A stretch of 10,583 nt of DNA from Ettlia oleoabundans (taxonomy: Eukaryota; Chlorophyta; Chlorophyceae; Chlamydomonadales). Shown here in pieces: positions 1-7,306 of this stretch. The position numbers and the translations under genes are program-made. The notes under the pieces are model-generated. The model saw only the letters and a list, made by a program, of their open reading frames with translations. It was not told the origin of the DNA and searched no databases. Every line of letters begins with the position of its first letter. Within the stretch, counting starts at the first letter, position 1. The stretch lies in contig JAAMXP010001881.1 of NCBI GenBank assembly GCA_019693395.1, positions 1 through 10,583 of the forward strand, read 5' to 3'.

Positions 1-110
1 CTGCCGCGCCACCTCCCTGCCATTCTGACCCCACCATCAACAACCTATACAATCATATCCCACCATCACCAAACTGAAAGACCATCACATTAACAATTAG
101 GTCAACTCAC

Positions 111-244
111 ATGCAGGGCACCCCCCGGCCGCATGAGCTGCTGCACCAAGTCCACGCTGTTGGCCGCCCCCAGCAGCAACAGGCGGGAGTGGTCGGCTGC
201 TGCCAGCGCAAACAAGCTCTCCACAAGTTCCTCGCCGCGGGGTC
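111..244 (-). CDS. CDC6: CDC6-like exon 8: sensor 1 segment
   Basis: Two bases plus 44 codons. Acceptor CAATTTAG|GACCCC, donor CTGCAT|GTGAGT, phase 0. Peptide segments RGEELVESLFALAA and HSRLLLLGAANSVDL give the helix after Walker B and the sensor 1 strand; the expected Asn is N766. The exon ends QQLMRPGGALH. It is too short and too split to show as a long open frame. Intron 8 starts at 110 and reaches the left edge; a CAG ends at position 1, so exon 9 could begin just outside. Confidence 0.85.
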
Positions 245-3200
245 CTAAATTGAATGGTTTGAAATATCATTGATTGTCAGGGTAAACTTTTGGAAATTCA
301 TCTATTGTCAGGGCCATATTCCAGTATGTGCTTCCAAGGTTTCAATGGCCAGAGACCGTGCAGTGGCGGGAATTTATTAGGATGGAGAAAGGGTTCGGTG
401 AATGAAAGAAACCAAGCAGCAAGCAAGTCCAGCCGACCCTGCACCTAGAAACGCACGCCCCTGCAGGCAGCACCAACAAATCAAGCACTGGATCACCTGC
501 GAGCAGCGAGTCAAGTTCGTCTAGTATAACCACCAGCATGCCCCTCACGCTGCCGCCTCTCCCGCTGCTGGCTGCCGCAGCGGCACCGGCTGCGCCAGCC
601 TTGCGCTTCTTGCCCCTGCCGCCGCCGCCCTTCTTCTTCCCAGCGCCCTTGGACGGTGCCACATCAGCGGCAGGCGCTGACGTGGCGTCCGGCAGGGGGA
701 ACAGCACGATGCGGCGAAGCTGCTGCAACGGATCGCCGGCACTGCGCCGCCGCTGCGCCTTGTCGCCGGCGGCAGCTGCGGCGGCAGCCGCCGCCGCCAA
801 TGCAGCGCCAGAGTCTGCTGCTGAGGGGTACACAATGGGGTCCCCGCCAGCAGCCAGCACGGCCTCTGCAGGCCGGGCAGGGCAGAGCGTGCCGGGCAGG
901 CAGGCAAGGCAAAGCAGGCAAGTAGAGGTCAGTGAGGGCAGGCGCTGAAGGCAGGCAGGCGGGCAAGCAGGCAGGCAGGTCAGGCGGGCGGCCAGTGCGG
1001 GCAGGCAGGTATGTGTTGGTGGAGGCAGGCAGGGCAGGCAGGCTGCGAAAAAGGCAGGCAAGCAATACTCAGGAAAGAAAGCGCAGTAAGGAAGGGCGGG
1101 GCACCTCAGGCAATGAAGAAAGGGGCAGCAGACCAGCCATCTGGCTCTCTAGTATTGCATGTACATAGCTGAAGTAAGTAGTAGGCTTGCTTCCTCTAAA
1201 TGCATCGAAGCTGTGCAGCTGTTACAGGGGCACAAGTATCAAGCAACAAGGACTGCTGCTCGTAGGGTGAGACATCCGCCGCAACAAATGCTGCATTGCT
1301 TAGCTGTTGCACTACTTGCCTGGGTGTGGCTGGGTGCAAGCCTGCGCAAAACCCAGTAGGATGCGCTCCACCACCTGCAAAAAGATCCGTTGTTCAGCTT
1401 TACCATTTATACCTGATTTTCATAACAACTTACAATACTTCCACAAGGCAGAGCAAAGGGTGATTGCAACACAGTGAAAGGCATCCTATCAGAGGGGAGC
1501 GGAGAAGAGGGAAGTTTGAGATGACTGAGAGGGGAGCGGCATGGCATCAAAGCTGGGGAGAAGAGGACAGGCATAGTTTAAAGGTGAAAACGTGAAAAGG
1601 GGGATTGCAACACAATTGAAGGCGTCATATCATTTAGGGGGCGAGAGAGAGGGGAACCCTGAAAATGACTGAGAGGGGGGCGGCATGGCATTCAAGCTAG
1701 GAAGGACAGGAAAGGCACAGTTACCATGTGATGAAGGCAAAACCATTTGGGCCAGGCGGATGACTTTTGAAGGCCCAAGTGTATAGGTTTGAAGGTAGAG
1801 CAGGCGGCAACAGACCAGAACTGGCCGTAGCGGCAGAATGGGACGAGGCACATGATCAGCAAATATGCAGGGCAGCCACGCACCTGCTGTGGGTCTGTAA
1901 TGCTCATACAGTTGATGGAGATCAAGGCGGGTGGCGGTAGCTCGGCAATCACGTCTGACGCGTCAACGCCGGCGCCGCCGGCGGCCGTGGGGCGCCAGCA
2001 ATGGCGCAGCACCTCGTGGGCGGTCAGGGACTTGCCTGCAGGCGAGCAGGAAAGCAGAAACGAAATGAAGTGGTGCGTGAGGTGCATTGGGGCAGGTGGG
2101 TGGAAGGGGGGGCTTGTGCTAAGAAAACTGCCACAGCTTAGGCTAAGGAAGCACCACGGAAGTACCAGCGGGGGCAGTACATGCGGTACCAGAGGGTAGT
2201 ACCGCACCCGTGCCAGGCAGGCCGCTCAGGTAGATGGACCCGCCGCGACGCCGAGCCATTTGCTGCCGCAACCAGCCGCCCACCGCCGTCGCTTGCTTCT
2301 CCCGGCAGACCGGGATGGCGCCTGGTGCATGGACGATGAATGTAAAGCAGGAGTTTTGGGCAAGATATTAACAGCAAGGATGGAATAGGTTTTTGCAAGG
2401 AATGTGTGCAAGGACAAAGCAGGTTCAGTGGATGTTGCGCAATCCACAGCAACATGGCGGCTTGGAAGCTTGATGGCGCCTGAGCCTGCCTACTACACGG
2501 AAACTTGCCGGCAGAAGGCCAGAAAGCCACCCGTCAGATGCAAAGCCCAGGACGCCGCATCATAGCAGAAAAGCCGTCCAAGAAATGCACAGCACCGCAC
2601 AGCCACAGCACAGGCCGCCACATCACATCACATCACAGCCAAGTTGCAGCACAGGGGCCAAATCACAGCACAGCGCGCCACGACACACCTTGCGTGTAAG
2701 CTCCAATGTGCAGCGCCGCCTTAACCTCTCGCACCTGCAACGCAAGCGGCGGAGGAAGCAGGTGTGTGAGGCTCGATGTGTATGTGAGATCCGTGTGCGT
2801 GGGTCGCTATTCGGCGGGAGTGGGGCTTTAGCAGTACAGGCGGTTCACAGCTCACACATCCCAAGCTGATAAGGAGGTGGAGCTGGATACTGAAGCTAGG
2901 GCTGTCAATATCCTTGTGTCATGTACTCCACCAATATTCAAGGGACAAACCCCTTCTCCTTTGCAAGGGCCCACCCTTTCCACCTTGCAAAGGCCCATCC
3001 TTTCTACTTTGCCAGGGCCCCCACCCACCTTATCGGCATCCAAGGGATCCCACCATGACTCCTCAGGTGGCTCCGCCGCCTGGGGGGGCTTGCTGGCGGG
3101 GGTGGCGGCTGCAAGAACCAGGGGCGATGCAGATATGGGCAGGACGGTGATGTTGGTGGTTGAGTGACTGGTGGGTGGATGGTGGTGGGGGCATTATACG

Positions 3201-6200
3201 GGTGCATGGCAGGGAAGGGTCGCATGGCTGGCAGGGCGGCGGCTTCGAGTGCAGGCACAGGCACAGGCACAAGCAAACCAAAGGAGCAGGCAAAGTGCAG
3301 GACACACGGGTCAGGGGGCAGACAGAGACAGCAGCGGGAACAAGAAACAACAAGCAGATCAAGTTAACGAGCTACTGCTGAACCACAGGCAGGAGGAGAA
3401 CTTGTTCTACAGATAACTCTATAGTTTATTGTATGGATGGGCCATGAACCTAAAGTTCCATCTCACCTGTGCTGGCATCAATCCCACCTCATATGCGCTG
3501 GCATCATATTCCCATCGCACCTGTGCTGGCATTAGGTGAGCCGTCGACACCGGGGCCGACAGCTCCATCTGGCAGGTTGAAACGCACGGAGCCTTCTTGC
3601 CGGCCTGCAACAGGGAAGGCACAAAAGACATGGATAGAGGGTAGTCTGAAACATGCTAGGGGTAAATACAGAGGCAGTAGCGTGAAACCCATGCAGCACT
3701 CCGGCCAACAAAAGACCAAAAAAAGGGAGCAGGTTGTGTAGCCTAACCACACAGAGGCAGGAACCTTGTGGGAGACAGGAGGTTTCTGCACCGCAAGTGC
3801 ACTTCACCGTGGGAGACAGCGGCAGTGCAGACGAAGTGCACCTGTGGCATCTACAGCAAGCAACCCAGCAGCGGCGGTAGGCGCTTAACTTTGCAAGACA
3901 AAGACGGTACAGCACTTACTGTGGCATCTACAGCAAGCAGCCCAAGCAGCGGCGGTGGGGCACAGCAAGCGACCCAGCAGCAACCGCAGTGTGAGACCAA
4001 AATGTGTGAAAAGGAATCAACACAGCACTTGCCCGTTGCATCCGCGGCAAGCAACCCAGCCTGTGCGCTGGAGAGCTCAATTTTGAACAGCAGAGACGGT
4101 GCAGCTCGTACCTGTGGCGTCCGTGGCATGCAACCCATCAACAACGACGGATGAAGACTTCACCCTAACACCAATGGCAGCGCAGCGCTTACCTGTGGCA
4201 TTTGTGGCAAGCAACCCAGCCTCTGCGGTAGAAAGCTCACCTTTAAAAAAACAGAGACATTGCGGCGCTTACCTGCGGCATCTGTGGCAGCAGCCCAGCC
4301 CAACAACAGCGAGGGACTTCAACATCAACCTCAAAATAAATGGCTGTGCGGGGCTTACCTGTGGCATTTGAGCGGTCGAGCGAGGGCTTCAGGCGTGGCG
4401 ACTGCCGCCGGGGCGACGCCCCCGCCGCCTCAGCCGCTGCGCCACCAGCAGTTGTCGGTCCACCGCCTGTGCCCTGGCCTGGCAGGGCCTCTTGCTGCTG
4501 CTGCTGGAGATAATCTCCTGCTGGTGAGGCACGCTGCCGTTTGGCTCGGGGGCTAGCTAGAGGAGAGCTCCCAATCCCCTCCTCTGCCACTGCAACTGCT
4601 GCCGAGGTCCCACATACGGCGGCTGGCGGTTCGGCTGCAGCCGCCTGCTGCACTGCCTGCTGGGCAGCTGCCGCCAACGGTTCTTCCGGTTGGAGCACGG
4701 CGGCAGCAGCCGCAGCAGGCCCAGCAGCAGCTTCCCCGGCAGCTTCCGCCCCTTGGCCTGGCTGATCGGCAGGTGCAGGCTGGTCCACAGCTCCCGCTTC
4801 CAATGCCGCCGCCGCCGCGGCGGCCTGGGGCCCGCCGCCAACTGCCGCCAGCAGGGTCCCCAGTGGCCCCACCCCGGCGGTTGACACGGTTGCCTTGGCA
4901 CGGCGGGGCGGAGAGGGGCTCTTGAGGATGCTTTCATGCAGAGACTGCAGAGCATGCGATGGGAAGGAGGGGAGGGAAGAAGTGTGAGATTGCAGGAACG
5001 GGAGAGCAACGTAGGCAAGGGCATGGGCATGAAAGACGCGTGCATTGCTGCTTGGGACTGGCATGCGATGAATTTAAAAAACTCACCACAAAGGTGATGC
5101 AATGTGAGGGCAGCCTGGAAAGTTTTGTACTATTTTGCTCTGTTGAGTGAGCTCATTTAAAGAAGTAAGGATGCAAGTAGGGATGTAAGGAAGTAAGGTT
5201 GCAACACAGGACATAACACACACCCGGGAAGCGGCAGCTGGCGGTGTTCACGCAAGTAGTGTTGAACCACAGCAGGGCATTCTCAGCATCATGGCTCCGT
5301 AAGAGCAGCAGCAGATACCACAGCAGCAGCCCTTACCCAGAGCAGAGCAGCCAGCTGCCAGGGAGAGCAGAAGCTGGAAACAGGGCGGCAGCCCCACCAC
5401 AGCAGCAGGCCACATTGAGAGCAAAGCAGCCAGCTGTCAGTACGGGCAGCAGCTGCCTTGATGGGCTGCAGGTTGTACTAAGATCAAAGCACCAGCTGCC
5501 AGTAAGGGCAGCAGCTCTTAACAGGGCGGCAGTCCTATCACAGCGACAGGCCGTACTAAGAGCAGAACAGTCAGTTCTTAGTTAGAGCATCGGCAGCTGC
5601 TAGTAAGCCGGCAGCACCGAGTTACAGATACACACCTGCGAGGGCTGAGGCCCCATCAAGGTCAGAGGCTCCTCTTTATGCTGCCGCACAGCCTCAGGTT
5701 GCTGCTGCTGTTTGTGCTGCCGTGACGGTTCCCCTGGCTGTTGGTCGCTTGGCTCCCCTGCTTCAGCTGCCGCGGCAGCCCCCTCCTCCTCTACAACACC
5801 TTGCTGCTTCTGGGTGCTGGCTTTGCGGCCGCTGCGGGGCGCCCAGGCGCCGCTGCTGGGCGGCGCCGCCGGTGCGGGAGTCGCACGAGAGGCGCGGCGC
5901 TGCCGCTTGGTGGGAGGCGCCGTGGCTTCTAGTTCTTTATGGTCCTCTGTTGGATCTGCCCCCTCCATCACGGGGGCGGCTGCGGTACCCACGGCTTGCG
6001 CACTCTGCGGATGGTTTTCTTTCCCATCGTCGCTGCCAGCATTTGTTCCCGCTGCCGCCCGCTTCCTTCCTCTGCCACTCGTACCAGCTGGGCTGCCCCT
6101 TGTCGTGGCTGCAGCTGCTTCCGCTGCCTTTCTGGCGGTGCGTGTGACGACTCCCCCCTCAATGGGTGCAGCAGGTGCCCCCGCCGCTGCGGCCTTGCCA

Positions 6201-6487
6201 GCTGTCTTTGGGGTGCTGACGGTTGCGTTGCGCCGCCGCGTGCGACCACCAGCCATGGCCGCCCGGATGCCCTTCGCCACCTGTGTAAGAAAGCGGTGCC
6301 TGCCGTACCCGGGATTGCGGCACGCCGATTGCCTCTGCTGCTGTGCCTGCACAAGCAGCTGGGACTCTGACGCTGCCGCTACCGCTGCCGGCGCGGGCGG
6401 AGACAGCACTTCGTCCTCCCCTTCCCAGTCGCTGCCAATATCGACAATGAAGCTCTCACTGAATGCCTGCCCGCTTGCAACAGACAT
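111..6487 (-). CDS. CDC6: Cdc6/Orc1-family AAA+ ATPase, probably CDC6 (8 exons, 3' part outside window)
   Basis: Seen: exons 6487-5636, 4944-4359, 3604-3521, 2321-2208, 2035-1884, 1374-1320, 865-497 and 244-111 join with matching phases (0,1,1,1,0,1,1) into 782 open codons. Domains: disordered N-terminus 1-508; PVCREKQ about 511-517; Walker A GLPGTGKS 541-548; INCMS about 585-589; Walker B LVVILDELD 725-733 (D730, E731); sensor 1 in LLLLGAANSVDL, N766. Known: this motif order defines the ORC1/CDC6 initiator clade; CDC6 binds ORC at origins in the nucleus and with Cdt1 loads MCM2-7. Inferred: NCMS resembles CDC6 more than ORC1, and no BAH domain is present. The start is the first ATG after an in-frame TGA (6505-6503). 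Lid, sensor 2 and winged helix should follow left of position 1. ORC1 remains the alternative. Confidence 0.85.
497..865 (-). CDS. CDC6: CDC6-like exon 7: low-complexity insertion and Walker B
   Basis: 122 codons plus split codons, phase 1 on both sides. Acceptor GGCCTGCAG|AGGCC; donor CTCGCAG|GTGATC. After AVLAAGGDPIVYP come an Ala run, an Arg/Leu segment (DPLQQLRRIVLFPLPD) and a Lys/Gly run (KKKGGGGRGKKRK) before the conserved strand MLVVILDELDSLLA with Walker B D730 and E731. In ordinary CDC6 only a few tens of residues separate the NCMS helix from Walker B, so most of this exon is an insertion. The open frame upstream of 865 is intron, made of a repeated Cys/Leu/Pro pattern from a CTGC repeat. 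Confidence 0.85.
866..1319 (-). other. intron 6, a GC-AG intron
   Basis: The minus-strand donor is AG|GCAAGT and the acceptor CCTGCAG|AG. Exons on both sides match the Cdc6 family and join only in phase 1, which this border gives exactly. GC-AG introns are a known minor class of U2 introns and usually show just this strong AG|GCAAGT context. Most of the intron is a GGCA/CCTG simple repeat, which supplies a long pyrimidine-rich stretch before the acceptor. Confidence 0.7.
893..1062. repeat. imperfect GGCA (CCTG) simple-sequence repeat in intron 6
   Basis: The plus strand shows many GGCAGGCAGG blocks broken by AAG, CGG and GTC spacers. On the gene strand it reads CTGCCTGCCTGC and so is pyrimidine-rich. 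Open frames over it (Cys-Leu-Pro repeats on the minus strand, Gly-Arg-Gln on the plus strand) are artefacts of composition. Confidence 0.85.
1320..1374 (-). CDS. CDC6: CDC6-like exon 6: short helix exon with GC donor
   Basis: 55 nt (18 codons plus 1 nt), too short to appear as an open frame by itself. Acceptor CTTTTTGCAG|GTGGTG; peptide VVERILLGFAQACTQPHP. It continues DPQQ from exon 5 as an amphipathic helix, as expected for the segment after the NCMS strand in this family. The donor reads CCAG|GCAAGT, a GC-type donor with an otherwise perfect consensus; no GT alternative lies close by. The split codon is completed to Glu by exon 7. Confidence 0.72.
1454..1725. repeat. ~141-bp direct duplication in intron 5
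   Basis: Two diverged copies in direct orientation: GATTGCAACACA at 1462 and again at 1603, each followed by a GAGAGGGG..GCGGCATGGCAT block and an AAGCT..GGACAGG block. The period is about 141 bp. It lies wholly inside intron 5 (1375-1883) of the CDC6-like gene and has no coding sign. Confidence 0.8.
1884..2035 (-). CDS. CDC6: CDC6-like exon 5: Walker A lysine to INCMS motif
   Basis: Two bases plus 50 codons. Acceptor GCCTGCAG|GCAAG restores G-K-S of Walker A (K547, S548). The peptide runs KSLTAHEVLRH, then a Gly/Ala-rich loop, then PALISINCMSITDPQQ. NCMS followed by a (T/K/R)-x-x-x-[VI] helix start is typical of CDC6 (ORC1 usually has NG or NGM-type residues there). The donor is CAGCAG|GTGCGT, phase 0. 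Confidence 0.88.
2208..2321 (-). CDS. CDC6: CDC6-like exon 4: start of AAA+ domain, first half of Walker A
   Basis: 37 complete codons flanked by split codons. Acceptor GCACCAG|GCGCC. The peptide begins AIPVCREKQATAVGGWLRQ and ends GGSIYLSGLPGT, matching the family pattern of a RE-x-E/Q helix followed by a G-S-[IL]-Y-[LV]-S-G-x-P-G-T-G strand and P-loop. The donor GGCACGG|GTGCGG cuts the P-loop at its last Gly. The following intron 4 (2036-2207, 172 nt) is short and repeat-free. Confidence 0.88.
2588..2690. repeat. CACAGC / CATCA simple repeat in intron 3
   Basis: A run of CACAGC- and CATCACATCA-like words on the plus strand, imperfect and without a fixed longer period. It sits in the 1.2-kb intron 3 (2322-3520), where I see no exon with family motifs. 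Confidence 0.7.
2937..3034. repeat. 24-bp minisatellite, about four copies, in intron 3
   Basis: Units centred on TTGCAAGGGCCCA and variants begin near 2937, 2961, 2985 and 3009, an exact 24-bp step. Because 24 is a multiple of three, the minus strand shows an eight-residue repeat (K-V-E-R-x-G-x-C like). I see no splice or homology support for coding. Confidence 0.8.
3463..3532 (-). repeat. 26-28-bp repeat copying the exon 3 donor
   Basis: On the minus strand, ATGCCAGC begins at 3532, 3504 and 3478 (periods 28 and 26). The first and third copies carry CAG|GTGCGA and CAG|GTGAGA donor-like sites; the middle one is degraded (ATGAG|GTGGGA). The first is the exon 3 donor. The third has a better donor consensus, but its use would include an in-frame TGA. 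Confidence 0.75.
3521..3604 (-). CDS. CDC6: CDC6-like exon 3: short symmetric exon
   Basis: 84 nt, phase 1 on both sides, so skipping it would keep the frame. Acceptor CCCTGTTGCAG|GCCGG; donor CCAGCACAG|GTGCGA. The peptide begins RQEGSVRFNLPDGAV and ends SPNAST; it has no recognised fold and links the disordered region to the AAA+ module. Reading on past this donor meets a TGA after GAMGI, so the first of several repeated donor-like sites must be used if the exon is coding. Support is frame compatibility and splice-site quality, not homology. Confidence 0.65.
3836..4379 (-). repeat. ~80-bp tandem array carrying repeated 5' splice-site copies
   Basis: On the minus strand, a TGCCACAG|GTAAGC-like core recurs with its GT (or equivalent) at 4358 (real exon 2 donor), 4272, 4192, 4111, 4032, 3919 and 3841. 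Steps are 86, 80, 81, 79, 113 and 78 bp. Units at 4272 and 4111 also share a GAAG-TCC/TCT-TC..CG upstream block, and GAAG-CCCTCGCT also occurs in exon 2 itself, so the unit spans the exon-intron border. The 4032 copy has a GC donor form (CGG|GCAAGT) and the 3919 copy has lost one G. The array fills most of intron 2 (3605-4358). Confidence 0.82.
4359..4944 (-). CDS. CDC6: CDC6-like exon 2: low-complexity linker with CDK sites
   Basis: 195 codons plus 1 nt. The acceptor follows a pyrimidine-rich tract (CTCTGCAG|TCTCTG); the donor is GCCACAG|GTAAGC. It begins SLHESILKSPSPPRRAK, with a full CDK consensus at S295 (SPPR). The middle is Ala/Gln-rich. Near the end are SPRAKRQRASP, an echo of the exon 1 NLS, and ASPRRQSPRLKPSLDRSNAT, with a full CDK consensus at S461 (SPRR) and an SP site at S466. 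Frame continues from exon 1 in phase 0. The open frame upstream of 4944 to 5064 reads through intron sequence. Confidence 0.78.
5228..5600. repeat. CAGCAG-rich minisatellite in intron 1, period about 63-80 bp
   Basis: Recurring block GCAAAGCAGCCAGCTG(T/C)CAG and variants at about 5341, 5421, 5484 and 5562, alternating with CAGGGCGGCAG..CACAGC blocks. It occupies the exon-1-proximal half of intron 1 (4945-5635). A plus-strand open frame across it is low-complexity Ala/Gln/Ser and not supported as a gene. Confidence 0.7.
5636..6487 (-). CDS. CDC6: CDC6-like exon 1: disordered regulatory N-terminus with KEN box and NLS
   Basis: 284 codons, ending TCGCAG|GTGTGT (phase 0). The segment is rich in Ala, Gln, Arg and Lys with no folded domain visible. 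Short motifs: KEN at 156-158 (context DDGKENHPQ), a basic NLS-like run TKRQRRAS at 193-200, and SP/TP sites at S30, T92, S132 and T203. Known: animal CDC6 is destroyed through APC/C-Cdh1 using a KEN box and is phosphorylated by CDK near its N-terminus. That these motifs work the same way here is inference. The longer open frames on the opposite strand of this exon are composition-driven shadows. Confidence 0.8.
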
Positions 6488-7112
6488 GCGACGGCCTGGG
6501 GGTCATCCGTGTGGTGCTTGAACTGCAGACGGGAACAGCGAAGGTTGGCAAATTTTACAGCTACAGAGGGATGTTAGAGCTTAATGGCACATTGTATTGA
6601 CAGAAGCGAGCTCGGGAAGTTGCGCGCACTACCTCTGCTCGCTCGCGGATGCTGCAGCTCACGCTTGTCTGTCGATTTAAGCTCTAACGCCAATGCGGTG
6701 GGAGATATTGATGGTCCAAGCACGAATAGAGCATCACAGCGCGAGAAATATGTTCAAAATGGCAATAAAGAAAGCACGGAATATGGCCAAAGCATATCTG
6801 CATCGGTGGGATTACAAACTGCGATATAATCACTACTGCACGTAACACGCAATGGGCGGCCAGCGCCTGGCCTTGGACGCAACCCTGGTCCTATATCGAT
6901 GCCTGGGCGCAGGAGCGACACGCTTTTGTTTGACCGCTGCGCTCATTGACAGGCGCAACGCAGCACGGAGTGAGATCAGCGCTCCCGGTTGCTGCGGCAC
7001 CCTGGCAGACCAGAAGACACTGGCCGCCTGCCCTGCCCAGGCCGCAGCAGGGCATGGCTGGCCTCACCACTTTTATTTAACCTCAGCTGCTCAACAGGTA
7101 AAACTGCACGGT
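6488..7112. promoter_or_regulatory. divergent intergenic spacer, likely 5' UTR and promoter region
   Basis: It lies between the minus-strand CDC6-like start codon and the plus-strand mTERF-like copy, so both could be transcribed away from it. From about 6690 it is less GC-rich than the exons. I see no convincing TATA box or E2F site. A plus-strand open frame starting at 6852 runs through it into the mTERF-like copy, but its first part lacks recognisable features. The role is inferred from position only. Confidence 0.4.
6573..6688. repeat. 116-bp imperfect foldback (inverted repeat)
   Basis: GTTAGAGCTTAA at 6573-6584 and TTAAGCTCTAAC at 6677-6688 are perfect reverse complements. Pairing continues inward in part: ATTGACAG..AAGCGAGCT on the left against AGCTCACGCTT..CTGTCGAT on the right. 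The left arm has an extra ~10 nt bulge. It lies about 85 bp upstream of the CDC6-like ATG. It could be a small MITE-like element or a hairpin in a 5' leader; I see no target-site duplication. Confidence 0.6.
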
Positions 7113-7286
7113 ATGTCTTGCTTTGGAGTGCTCCCATATCAATCGCATGCGCTAGGGTGTGTATCAACTGCCGTTTCTAGCAGCTGTGGAGTGCCTCAAT
7201 CAAGACGCTGGCATGGCTCAAGCTTTGCCGCTGTCCTTATGTATGGCTTGGTGCAGGGTCTAGATGACAGCGGCAATATCAGTACC

Positions 7287-7306
7287 AGCAGCAGCAGCAG
7301 CAGCAG
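7287..7306 (+). repeat. AGC trinucleotide run encoding Ser
   Basis: Six AGC triplets followed by AGT, in the frame of the mTERF-like copy 1, giving a Ser linker between the presumed targeting peptide and the helical part. Copy 2 has a shorter, diverged AGC run at the matching place. Confidence 0.8.

Noticed and set aside
538..948. Plus-strand open frame of 136 residues
   Set aside because: It is antisense to exon 7 and extends into the GGCA repeat; composition alone explains it.
3836..4310. Chain of in-frame ~30-nt microexons, one per 80-bp unit
   Set aside because: Only one unit has a good acceptor giving a 30-nt phase-compatible exon; others give 28 or 44 nt or have no acceptor, and exon 2 already joins exon 3 directly in phase 1. 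One optional microexon remains possible.
2937..4379. CRISPR-like regular spacing of repeats
   Set aside because: Units are diverged tandem repeats without unique spacers, inside introns of a eukaryotic gene.
5712..6521. 269-residue plus-strand open frame opposite exon 1, plus other long frames there
   Set aside because: It is the antisense of a GC-rich, Ala/Arg/Gln-rich exon. The minus-strand frame has an upstream stop, a clear donor and continuity with a recognised AAA+ gene; the plus frame has Cys/Ala/Ser-rich sequence with no motif.
6738..6750. E2F-like site (TTTCTCGCGC on the minus strand) upstream of the CDC6-like gene
   Set aside because: One mismatch to TTT(C/G)(C/G)CGC and far from the start codon; such a match is expected by chance in a spacer of this length.
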